Of a stretch of 17,238 nucleotides of DNA, positions 1 to 6,931 are shown in pieces. The position numbers were made by a program, and so were the translations under genes. Where the stretch lies: assembly GCA_020433785.1 (NCBI GenBank), contig JAGRCC010000222.1, positions 1 through 17,238 of the forward strand. Direction: 5' to 3'. The notes beneath the pieces were generated by a model, which saw only the letters and a program-made list of their open reading frames with translations, ran no database searches and was not told the origin of the DNA. The DNA is from Anaerolineae bacterium (GTDB lineage Bacteria; Chloroflexota; Anaerolineae; 4572-78; J111). Each line of letters begins with the position of its first letter. Position 1 is the stretch's first letter.

Positions 1-1
1 A

Positions 2-34
2 GGGGTTGGGGGTGAGGGCTACCCTCACAACCCC
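2..34 (-). terminator. GC-rich hairpin at the end of the operon
   Basis: A GC-rich inverted repeat pairs 2-7 and 13-18 with 22-27 and 29-34, around a 3-nt loop at 19-21 and a bulge of about four G. It covers the stop codon of the last operon gene (25-27). Its place at the end of a long operon suits a terminator, but any T tract would lie left of position 1, outside the window, so this cannot be confirmed. Confidence 0.28.
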
Positions 35-1071
35 TCAATCAAACACGTCGGCGCATACACCGGTTCCGTTCCCACCACCTCATAACCCTGCACCGGGCAG
101 CCGATATGAATCCAGAAATGGCCCATAAACACAGCCAGGCTGAGCGGGCCGGCCACAAACAGGTGCAGCCGGGCCGGTTTAACCCGCTGCTTGAAATTAT
201 TGACCAACGCGGTCGATGAGCGGGCCAGGCCGGCGGCTTCCCAGCCCTCCAACGGGCGGCCCTCCTGGGTGGCGGCGGTCGCTTCCAGGGCCAGCACCGC
301 CTTCACCGCCCGGATCCCATCGGACTGCCCGGCGGCGATGGCGCTGAACGCCGCCGGCTCGCCAAAGTAGCGGCCCACATCCTCCAAAACCTTAGCGATG
401 GCCGTTGTATTCAACGCGCCGACCACGACCACCATATCCTCAGCCGTGGCCGTCGTCGCGGGGGCGTCGGGCGGGCGCTCGGCCACGTGCAGCCCAAAGC
501 GCGGGTCCGGCACGCCGGCCGGCGGCTGCGCGTTCGAAGCCCAATATTCGGTGTGGCCCTTATCCGGCACAAACTGAGCCACCTCCAGCCGGTAGCGCTC
601 CTTGGCCCGGAAAATCGTCCCCAAGGCCAAGCCGGTCGATAGCGCGGCCTTGCCCTCCAAACGCACCCATTCCTGGGCGGCCATCTGCTGCGGCAGCGCT
701 CGCAGCGCCGGCAGCAGGTCATCGGCCCACACCGCCGGCGTCGGCACGCGGCGGGTGCGGTCGGGCAGCTCTTCAAATCGGCCCGGCGCTTGCCAGTTGA
801 GATACACCGCCGCGTCCGGCGGCTCGGCCGGCGGGCGGCCCCAGTTATGCAGATGGATCACCGGCGCGTCCGGCTGCTGCGTACGCTGCGGCGCGGCAAA
901 GGCGCTCAAATCAACGACCAACCCGCGCAGTTCATTCTCGATATTCTCAATCTCGATCAACACCTCCGGCGGCGTGGCAATGCCCCTAAAGGCTCTCTGC
1001 TCATTCAACTTCTGCAACCGCCGCGAGTGAGTGGCGATCAATGTCTGCAAATCCTGTTTTTTGTCGTGCAT
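25..1071 (-). CDS. SAVED-domain protein with N-terminal helical adaptor-like module
   Basis: This 348-residue protein is probably a cyclic-nucleotide receptor. SAVED domains bind cyclic oligonucleotides in CBASS and in type III CRISPR systems such as the SAVED-Lon protease CalpL. Residues about 85-345 fit SAVED: a V-Y-L-N-W strand near 89-93, a G-x-A-x-L-S-x-x-L-A-L-G segment near 140-151, R-L-E-V-A-Q near 161-166, and a late R-L-H-L-F-V-A-G-P segment (301-309) leading to G-H-F-W and C-P-V-Q. Residues 5-52 are predicted to be two charged helices with a T-P-P turn (33-35). They resemble, from memory, short modules placed before effector domains in Chloroflexota and cyanobacterial conflict proteins. 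I see no protease, nuclease, TIR or membrane domain. The gene starts 5 nt after cas6, with a GGGAGGGG ribosome site about 9 nt before ATG. It is likely the last gene of the operon. The SAVED call is fairly secure; the N-terminal role is inferred. Confidence 0.78.
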   Translation of the reverse strand: MHDKKQDLQTLIATHSRRLQKLNEQRAFRGIATPPEVLIEIENIENELRGLVVDLSAFAAPQRTQQPDAPVIHLHNWGRPPAEPPDAAVYLNWQAPGRFEELPDRTRRVPTPAVWADDLLPALRALPQQMAAQEWVRLEGKAALSTGLALGTIFRAKERYRLEVAQFVPDKGHTEYWASNAQPPAGVPDPRFGLHVAERPPDAPATTATAEDMVVVVGALNTTAIAKVLEDVGRYFGEPAAFSAIAAGQSDGIRAVKAVLALEATAATQEGRPLEGWEAAGLARSSTALVNNFKQRVKPARLHLFVAGPLSLAVFMGHFWIHIGCPVQGYEVVGTEPVYAPTCLIEGL

Positions 1072-1076
1072 AGGGT

Positions 1077-2156
1077 TTATCCCCTCCCAATCCGATACTG
1101 CCCGTTGCCAAAAACCGTCCCCTTACCCACGTGGATCAACTCGCCCAGCGTCAACAGCGCCCGGTACGGGGCCAGATCGCCGCTGTACGTCACCTGGCCC
1201 ACCAGGCCGCCCATCTCGATGCGCTGCTTTTGGCGGCCGGAAACACGCGACCAATCTTCCCAATAGGTATCGCATGCCGCCACTTCAACGGTCTTGGCCC
1301 GGTCAATTAAGCCCCGAAAGTCAACGTCCAGGCGTTCGTTACAATGAAAGTAGCTTAAAGATGAAAGCCGGCCCAACAGGGTGCGAACCACCACTTGAAA
1401 CTCCGGCCCGCGGTTGATCCAGCGTCCCTGCTCCTTCAGGCGGGTTGGCGTCAAAAAACTGAGCGTAAGGCGGTCGGCGGCCAAATGCGCTGCCTCGGCC
1501 TCGATGGCCGAGGAGATAATCGTAGTATCCAGCCCCCGCAGGGTATCGGTCTCAGCCTCATAGATAGTCATGGGATCGCCGCCGGGGAAGGGGATAGCCT
1601 CCACCGCTCGCAGCCGGTACCGGCCCTGAGTCCGGCCTAACCCCACCCGGCCCAATTCGCGAAAGACGGCGATAAAGTAGGACAGATGGTTAATCGCCGC
1701 GCCGACTAAAACCAACCCAAAAGAGAGCCGCTCCCCCCGAGGAATCTTCTGCCGCCAATCGTTGGCCGATTGGATGATAAACGGCCGCGGAATTTCGCTG
1801 AAGTTACGCAGCACCTCACTGTCTTGGGGCGGGGTGGTTTCAAAAATGTAGCCGTAGGGGCAATCATTGGCCAAATGGCAGTGGGCTTCGCACAGATAAG
1901 GCCGGGTGCAAACCAGCCGCTTAAAGGTGTGACCAAAGCCGCCGCGCAAGGCGCTGGTTTTAAAGGGCGGCAGGTCTAACATGTCAAGCGCCTCGACGGT
2001 GAGCCGGTATTGCGCCACCGCCAGGTGGGCCGGCAGCCGGACCATCGGGCCGGTGGCCGGCGCGGGCGTTGCGGCCGGTTTGGCCGGGTCCGAGGGCCGA
2101 CTTTGGCCCTGATAGGTTGACCACGTATTTCTACCGGGCGAGTTCGGTTTCGTCAT
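1077..2156 (-). CDS. cas6: Cas6 family pre-crRNA processing endoribonuclease (RAMP)
   Basis: This 359-residue protein should cut the CRISPR precursor transcript within repeats to give crRNAs for the neighbouring complex. Family features are an F-K-T-S-A-L-R-G-G-F-G-H segment at 65-76, C-P-Y-G-Y-I-F-E at 99-106, G-L-G-R-x-x-G-R-Y-R-L at 172-182, an R-Q-K-Q-R-I-E-M-G-G-L-V-G stretch at 308-320, and a C-terminal glycine loop G-K-G-T-V-F-G-N-G at 344-352. Cysteines 83, 89, 93 and 99 are spaced as a possible zinc site. I cannot assign the catalytic residue. The ATG at 2156 lies 8 nt after a strong AAGGAG (2165-2170), so the 37-residue Pro/Ala/Ser-rich N-terminus is probably real, although the fold starts near residue 40 and M38 is an alternative start. 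The gene overlaps csx15 by 26 nt and lies 5 nt from the SAVED gene, so the three are probably co-translated. Confidence 0.87.
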   Translation of the reverse strand: MTKPNSPGRNTWSTYQGQSRPSDPAKPAATPAPATGPMVRLPAHLAVAQYRLTVEALDMLDLPPFKTSALRGGFGHTFKRLVCTRPYLCEAHCHLANDCPYGYIFETTPPQDSEVLRNFSEIPRPFIIQSANDWRQKIPRGERLSFGLVLVGAAINHLSYFIAVFRELGRVGLGRTQGRYRLRAVEAIPFPGGDPMTIYEAETDTLRGLDTTIISSAIEAEAAHLAADRLTLSFLTPTRLKEQGRWINRGPEFQVVVRTLLGRLSSLSYFHCNERLDVDFRGLIDRAKTVEVAACDTYWEDWSRVSGRQKQRIEMGGLVGQVTYSGDLAPYRALLTLGELIHVGKGTVFGNGQYRIGRG

Positions 2157-2541
2157 CTTGAAGTCTCCTTAGGCGGGCCTGATCGCGCACCGCTTGCAAA
2201 TTAATCACCTCGGCCACCTCAAACTCTGGGGGCAGACGGTTCGCCCGTGGTCGCCAGCGTAAAACCGCCGGAAAATAGCCGCAGCGGCCGTGCAGTTCGG
2301 CCAGCAAAACCGCCGCGCCAAAGTTGAGCGACGGCAAATTCAACAACAGCGGGCTTTGCTGCCACGCTTCAACCGTCAGCCCCACCGCATCGACCAGATG
2401 GACGGTTTGGGCGGCCAAAGTCTGATCGGGATCGAAATGAACCGGCCGCTCAATCAGCCGGCTAATCTTTCGACCGGTCAGGTCTTCAATGCGGGCCACC
2501 TGCGCGGGGCTTACGGGATGGGCAAAGTTAATTAAGAGCAT
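2131..2541 (-). CDS. csx15: Csx15-like CRISPR-associated protein (putative ring nuclease)
   Basis: This 136-residue protein matches my memory of Csx15. It has an N-terminal L-L-I-N-F-A-H-P-V strand (2-10), a helix over 12-22 ending L-T-G, a central L-L-L-N-L-P-S-L-N strand-turn (65-73), A-E-L-H-G-R-C-G-Y-F-P (81-91), and a C-terminal F-E-V-A-E-V-I-N-L-Q-A-V-R-D helix (107-120). Csx15 is a small Rossmann-like protein of type III loci, proposed to belong with the cOA-binding or cOA-degrading ring nucleases. Which residues would act catalytically cannot be read from one sequence. The start at 2541 has an AGGAA (2551-2555) about 9 nt upstream. An 81-nt gap with a palindromic element separates it from the core complex genes, and it overlaps cas6 by 26 nt. 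It may limit signalling alongside the Csx3 protein. The family call is good; the activity is inferred. Confidence 0.75.
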   Translation of the reverse strand: MLLINFAHPVSPAQVARIEDLTGRKISRLIERPVHFDPDQTLAAQTVHLVDAVGLTVEAWQQSPLLLNLPSLNFGAAVLLAELHGRCGYFPAVLRWRPRANRLPPEFEVAEVINLQAVRDQARLRRLQDDETELAR

Positions 2542-2558
2542 GATTTACCGTTCCTGTT

Positions 2559-2623
2559 ATCAGTAGGCCGCAGCATCCTGAGTAGGCGAAGCCGTATCGA
2601 AGGGCGCCTTGCGGTCTACTGAT
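2559..2623. repeat. REP/MITE-like palindromic element inside the operon
   Basis: The 14-nt arms at 2559-2572 and 2610-2623 are inverted repeats that match at 13 of 14 positions. They enclose a second imperfect hairpin with a GGC-GAA-GCC core (2585-2593). The inner sequence, with TCCTGAGTA and a later TCGAAGG, looks like a REP-type repeat I recall from many bacterial chromosomes. It fills most of the 81-nt gap between the TIGR03986 gene and csx15, and its right arm just touches the stop codon. In the transcript it would form a strong hairpin and could attenuate, protect or split the mRNA before csx15-cas6-SAVED. Confidence 0.72.
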
Positions 2624-4851
2624 TATTGATCCGTCAGGTAATAAACACCCCTTTTTATCTCTTTAACCACAACGGTTACGGTTTTTCCCTTTAACTTCTT
2701 CACCTTTTTGCGCGAAACTTTAAGTACGGCCGGGTCGCCGTTGGGCATGGTCAACGGCGACCCGCCTATCTCCCATTCCCCGCCAATGGTGGCCTCAAAG
2801 GTAAAGCCAACCGCGTAGACCGGCGGTTTCTCCGCTTCAGGCTCAGGCGGTGGGGCAAATGTTTTCTCTGACGGGGCGCTGCGTAAGACCTCCACCGGCG
2901 TGGGCAGCACTTTCCGCCGGCGAAACGCGCCCAACTCCATATACTGCGTGTGGGTTTCATCCGGCCCGGCCCAGTTCAGCAGCGCTTTGAGCTGGGTTAG
3001 GCGACCCTCAGCCTTAAAAGCGTCAGGGTCGCGGCTGAGAATAAATTGGTGAAACGTTGCCAGCGCCTCGGCGTGAACGCTGCGCACCTGCTCTTCCGGC
3101 TGCTCGCCTAATTCCCAGCCATCGCCGGCCAACAGCGCGCGATAGCGCTGCTGGCGATCGGTCAACGTCAGTCGGGCTTCGGTTCTAATCGAACCCAGGC
3201 CCAGCGGTTTACCCATCCCTAACTTCAAGCGATACTCCTGCTTGGGTTCAATACCCACGGCTGAACCAACATTCAACTCGGTTCGGTGCGTTTGGCCCGC
3301 CCCCAAATGAAGCACCCACAGCAAAGCGCCCAGCTCTTCATAACTCAAATTGGTAAAGTGCAGCCGAAACTCAAACTGCGTTCCGGGCCGGATTGGTCTT
3401 ATCTTCGTATGCTGCGTATCTTCAGCCTGTTTTTGTTGCGGTTGGCCTAAAAACTCGGTATCTTCGATAAATTCGCGGGCGGTGTTATCATCGGCCCAAT
3501 CGACCGGTTTATGCCAATAAAGTTTATGGCCCCGGATGACGGTTTCACTCTGCGGGCTGGCATAATGGCTCAAAAACTCTTTCGTCTTGGGCTTGCCGTC
3601 CTTGGTCCGACCCACAACCTGAGAATCGGGCGTTGGTTGGGTCAGGTAGTGCTGAAATGAGGTCGGTTTGGGACCGGACAAAATCTTAGGGGTGATCGTA
3701 TCTTCGGTAAGATAAACATCGGTCTGTCCCTCGGCCAAAACGGCGTCGGTCACCGAAACTCGCCCGGCCCGGGCGCTCTGTTCAAGGTCAAGATCGGTAT
3801 AGCCAAAAATCGCTTCGGCTATGTCTACTTTTTCCTTCGACTTTAATTGTGACGGAATAAAATCCTGCGGACTTTGCAAATAAGGGAGGCGCAGCATCAT
3901 CGTATGACCAAAAAACACCAACCGGTCTTGTTCAATCAGGTAAAAGACCGGCTGCCCGTCTTGCAAAACGCCCGCCTTGCCCAGCAGTTTTTCTTGCTCT
4001 TTACTAATTTGCTCCCGATAGGTCCGTACCATAGCATCCGGCACGCTAATCGGCTCAGCCGCTTCATCCGGCGGAAAAATCACTTTCTCAAAGAGTTTAC
4101 TTTGCATTGGCCCGGAAAATACCAGGCTGGATTCGATAAAACCCCCGGTCGGGCTGCTATTCGATTCCTTGATATCCGAGAACTTCACCTTTATAAAACC
4201 GCCGCGCACCTTTTTGTAACCATAAGGGCCGGGCTTGATCCAAATCTTTCGGGCGTTTTTCGTGCCGGGTAACGTGGCAAGATTCTTCGGGATTTCCTTG
4301 ATAAAGATGCGGGCAAAGGTAGTCCCATCGATGGTTTGGGCCGGTTGAATGGCCCAATCAAACCCTTGCTTTTTCATATACCCGGCTTTGATCAAGGGGG
4401 TATAGTGTTTGGATTGGTCTTCGTAAAGAACCCGTTCGCGATAGCGGTCGCCAAATGAGGTCGTATCGCCCACCACTCGATAAATCAAGGGGTCATCGGT
4501 TACCGGCTGAATTTTACAGTATCCGGCAATTTCAACCAGTGTACGCAGCATCCCGCGCAGGCTGCTGCCCGGTATAATCGGCCGGCCCGTCGCCGGGTCG
4601 GTAAAGAATTCGGGCGATGACTCATTGTTCTCGAATGCCTGCGGGGTTTGACCGTTTCTCACATATAGGGGCGACTCGGCCGTCAGGCGGCAGGTGATCG
4701 TACCCGTGCAGCGGTTGGTTTGGTATGATCCGTGGCCCGGTAAATGAAGCAAATCCATAAACCTCACGTTCTCGGGCAGGGGTACAAAATTATAGGGGGC
4801 GGTGGCTATCCGTTTGGGTTGGGTGGGATCAGTGTGTTTAGGTATCGTCAT
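2623..4851 (-). CDS. TIGR03986-family type III-D RAMP (large Cas7-like subunit)
   Basis: This 742-residue backbone subunit is typical of type III-D loci. The N-terminus carries the family's A-P-Y-N-F-V-P-L-P-E (18-27). A Cas7-type strand and loop follow (C-R-L-T-A-E-S-P-L-Y-V-R, 54-65), then the R-P-I-I-P-G-S-S-L-R-G-M-L-R motif (90-103), a long insertion (about 115-340), D-I-A-E-A-I-F-G-Y (343-351), and a second glycine-rich RAMP segment at 544-556 (L-G-M-G-K-P-L-G-L-G-S-I-R). Residues 677-742 form a separate basic, strand-rich tail with K-K-V-K-K-L-K (715-721), perhaps an RNA contact. No aspartate sits about 14 residues before the P-G-S-S motif, where the other Cas7 subunits here have one, so it may not cut target RNA. 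The ATG overlaps the csx19 stop by 4 nt, with GAGGAG 8 nt upstream. In subtype III-D2 the counterpart is called the Cas7-insertion subunit. Confidence 0.85.
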   Translation of the reverse strand: MTIPKHTDPTQPKRIATAPYNFVPLPENVRFMDLLHLPGHGSYQTNRCTGTITCRLTAESPLYVRNGQTPQAFENNESSPEFFTDPATGRPIIPGSSLRGMLRTLVEIAGYCKIQPVTDDPLIYRVVGDTTSFGDRYRERVLYEDQSKHYTPLIKAGYMKKQGFDWAIQPAQTIDGTTFARIFIKEIPKNLATLPGTKNARKIWIKPGPYGYKKVRGGFIKVKFSDIKESNSSPTGGFIESSLVFSGPMQSKLFEKVIFPPDEAAEPISVPDAMVRTYREQISKEQEKLLGKAGVLQDGQPVFYLIEQDRLVFFGHTMMLRLPYLQSPQDFIPSQLKSKEKVDIAEAIFGYTDLDLEQSARAGRVSVTDAVLAEGQTDVYLTEDTITPKILSGPKPTSFQHYLTQPTPDSQVVGRTKDGKPKTKEFLSHYASPQSETVIRGHKLYWHKPVDWADDNTAREFIEDTEFLGQPQQKQAEDTQHTKIRPIRPGTQFEFRLHFTNLSYEELGALLWVLHLGAGQTHRTELNVGSAVGIEPKQEYRLKLGMGKPLGLGSIRTEARLTLTDRQQRYRALLAGDGWELGEQPEEQVRSVHAEALATFHQFILSRDPDAFKAEGRLTQLKALLNWAGPDETHTQYMELGAFRRRKVLPTPVEVLRSAPSEKTFAPPPEPEAEKPPVYAVGFTFEATIGGEWEIGGSPLTMPNGDPAVLKVSRKKVKKLKGKTVTVVVKEIKRGVYYLTDQ

Positions 4852-5450
4852 CGTTTCGGCTCCTCGGCATATAAATCAACAAGTCGGCTCAAGATAATGC
4901 GCTGCATTCCGGCGGACCCGGCCTCGCGGCCCAAATAGTGGCGCACCCGTAGGCGCACCGGTCGAAACAGGTCCAGGCCGGGCCGGTTGAAATGCTCGTC
5001 GGTAAGGTCTAAAGGAACGGCGTGGCTCTGACCTTGGCTGCCGTCAACCAGCCAGGTAAAGCGTCCGCTGCTCCCTTTTTTTTCGGTGCCCCACAACATC
5101 TGGTTTTCGGTAAAGCTCGGTCGGGCCGGGCCGGCGCCGTCAACCACCAGGCGGCTGTGCCAAACGGTTTCATCGCGCCACAACAGCAGTTCGGCCTGTT
5201 CGCCAAACAGGCGAAGGCTCCGCAGCGTTTCTATTCTAAAGTCCGGCGAATTGGGAGCCACCCCACTGGAGAACGTGAACCGGTTACCGTCGAACACGCC
5301 CCAAATCACGCCGTCGTCAGCGTGGGCTAGAAGGTACTTTAGCTGGTATTGAGTGGCTTGTTGAGCCAACCACGGCTCAGGGTTCGCGGTAAACTCGGCA
5401 ACCGGGGCTGCGGTCACCTCTGATTGGATCGGGCTAATTGCACGTTTCAT
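4848..5450 (-). CDS. csx19: Csx19 (TIGR03984-family type III-D protein)
   Basis: This 200-residue protein fits Csx19, an accessory subunit restricted to type III-D complexes. Recognised segments are L-K-Y-L-L-A-H-A-D-D-G-V-I-W-G (37-51), a T-L-R-S-L-R-L-F-G-E-Q-A-E-L-L-L-W-R block (75-92), a W-x-S-R-L-V-V-D-G strand (97-105), and a C-terminal R-L-R-V-R-H-Y-L segment (166-173). No catalytic motif is visible. In the Synechocystis III-D2 complex the homologue is part of the ribonucleoprotein, and a structural role is expected here. The first 20 residues are poorly conserved in character. The start is supported by AGGAGG about 9 nt before ATG. It lies 5 nt after the tandem Cas7 gene and overlaps the TIGR03986 gene by 4 nt (ATGA), so translation of the three is probably coupled. 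Confidence 0.85.
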   Translation of the reverse strand: MKRAISPIQSEVTAAPVAEFTANPEPWLAQQATQYQLKYLLAHADDGVIWGVFDGNRFTFSSGVAPNSPDFRIETLRSLRLFGEQAELLLWRDETVWHSRLVVDGAGPARPSFTENQMLWGTEKKGSSGRFTWLVDGSQGQSHAVPLDLTDEHFNRPGLDLFRPVRLRVRHYLGREAGSAGMQRIILSRLVDLYAEEPKR

Positions 5451-5455
5451 ACGGT

Positions 5456-6931
5456 TTAACCTCCTGTGCCATTGTAATTACTCAACGCCGCGACGTATTC
5501 TTCCAGCCGATCAACAGCGCCCGTTATCGATAATGTTTCGACTCCCGTAATATGCCAAGTCAGCGTCGGTTCACCACCTTTTTGCAGCGTAAGCGACGCC
5601 TCAACGCCCTGCAACCGGCCGCGGCCCACGCTGCTGCCGCCGCCTACCGGCAAATCGCTGCTCCACAAATCTTTCAGCACCAGCAGCAGCAGCCCCATCT
5701 CGTATGGTTCAGGGTTGCGGATGGTCATCGTCAGTTTCAGCCGCGAGTCGTCGCCGCCAAAAACCGGCTGCTCTTCAAACAGCGCGGTCTCGTACGCCCC
5801 GCCGGTAAAGCGGTCAATCCGAATCCGGCTCTGGACCAGGGGTTTAACGTTTTTCACCACCGCCTCGCCGGCTACAAAGCGGCTGGCCACGTGTTGTTTG
5901 TCCCTGGCGACACGTTGGTCGCGTTTAGCTTTAGGGCCGCGGCCAAATAGATGGGCCACTAACGGTTCAGCCACGGTCGAACCGTGCAGGGTGGTAGCGA
6001 TACGCAGGGCGTGGTGCCGCACCACCCCGGTCAGGCTTGTCCCCGGCAAAATGGGTTTCAGCTCACCATCGGGCTGCTTGGCTTGCAGGTGAACCAGATC
6101 GGGCGCGTCGGGCGACGTATCGCCATTGGACCGCACCAGCAGCGGGCCATTCAGTGAAAAGGTGGCTTCAAGGGTAAAGTAGTTACGCTTATCCATCTCT
6201 AATGGATTGGCGCTTAACCCGGCCAAGATAGAAGCCACCGGCGATGGTGTGATCGACGCGTTGGTTAACCAGCTAATCAGGTCGTTCGGGTCGGTTAAGT
6301 CATAGCGGTTCACCCGCCACTCAGCCACCTTCACCCGGCCTAACCCCCGCCGCTTACGAGCGCCGATGGTGATATCGCCGTTTTCAAAGCCGGCCAGGGC
6401 CATAGCCAACGCCTGCTGAATTTGGTCGGCTGGGTCATCGGCGCAGATCAACAGCTCAAAGCGTAGGGGGAAGGCCGTACCGGCGGCGATGACTTCCATA
6501 TCAAACTTGGCCCCGGCTGCCGCTGTTCGGGTTTCAGCCTCTATTCTGACGCCGTCTCGCAGCTCAACCGCGCCGGTCTCGGCGACCGCGTCATCAACAA
6601 TCAACCGGCTCTGCTCGCCCTCTTTTGTTTCGTCATCATTCTTGGTCATCCCAAACAGCAGCGTCGTCAACCCGGCGTCTTGCTCGCGCTGATGGTAGCC
6701 CCGCTCTCGATCACGCAGGTAGCTGCGCAGCGCTCCGGCAATCGACGCGCCCGGCAGGAAGAGCTGCCCGCGGCTGTTGCGCAGCAAAGTCAAGTCCACC
6801 TGGCTGGCCGGAGAACTATCGCCGCTGTTAAAATGGGCCGGGGTCTGCAAAACCAGTTTGCCTTCAATCACAATCCGTTCGGTAATGGGGCGGGGGTTGC
6901 GCCACCCGCTAACATTTGTACCGGTCATCAT
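5456..6931 (-). CDS. cas7: Tandem Cas7 RAMP (two Csm3-like domains, Cas7-2x)
   Basis: This 491-residue protein holds two Cas7 (Csm3-like) RAMP domains, a fusion known from type III-D. Domain 1 (about 18-210) has L-F-L-P-G-A-S-I-A-G-A-L-R (57-69) and the glycine loop G-A-R-K-R-R-G-L-G-R-V (190-200). Domain 2 (about 250-450) has I-L-P-G-T-S-L-T-G-V-V-R (294-305) and G-G-G-S-S-V-G-R-G-R-L (430-440). Each domain has an aspartate before its P-G-[AT]-S motif: D46 in Q-V-D-L-T-L-L and D278 in P-D-L-V-H-L. By comparison with Csm3 D33 these are candidate catalytic residues for cutting bound target RNA at two positions. Two start ATGs lie in frame (6931 and 6928). The upstream AAGGAGGT favours this region, and the first overlaps the csx10 stop by 4 nt. 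A charged linker near 93-108 is the only clearly variable insertion. Confidence 0.88.
   Translation of the reverse strand: MMTGTNVSGWRNPRPITERIVIEGKLVLQTPAHFNSGDSSPASQVDLTLLRNSRGQLFLPGASIAGALRSYLRDRERGYHQREQDAGLTTLLFGMTKNDDETKEGEQSRLIVDDAVAETGAVELRDGVRIEAETRTAAAGAKFDMEVIAAGTAFPLRFELLICADDPADQIQQALAMALAGFENGDITIGARKRRGLGRVKVAEWRVNRYDLTDPNDLISWLTNASITPSPVASILAGLSANPLEMDKRNYFTLEATFSLNGPLLVRSNGDTSPDAPDLVHLQAKQPDGELKPILPGTSLTGVVRHHALRIATTLHGSTVAEPLVAHLFGRGPKAKRDQRVARDKQHVASRFVAGEAVVKNVKPLVQSRIRIDRFTGGAYETALFEEQPVFGGDDSRLKLTMTIRNPEPYEMGLLLLVLKDLWSSDLPVGGGSSVGRGRLQGVEASLTLQKGGEPTLTWHITGVETLSITGAVDRLEEYVAALSNYNGTGG

Noticed and set aside
405..1417. Overlapping plus-strand open frames opposite the SAVED and cas6 genes
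   Set aside because: They are rich in Arg, Ala, Pro and Ser, have no recognisable motifs, and lie antisense to well-supported genes in GC-rich DNA, where such shadows are expected.
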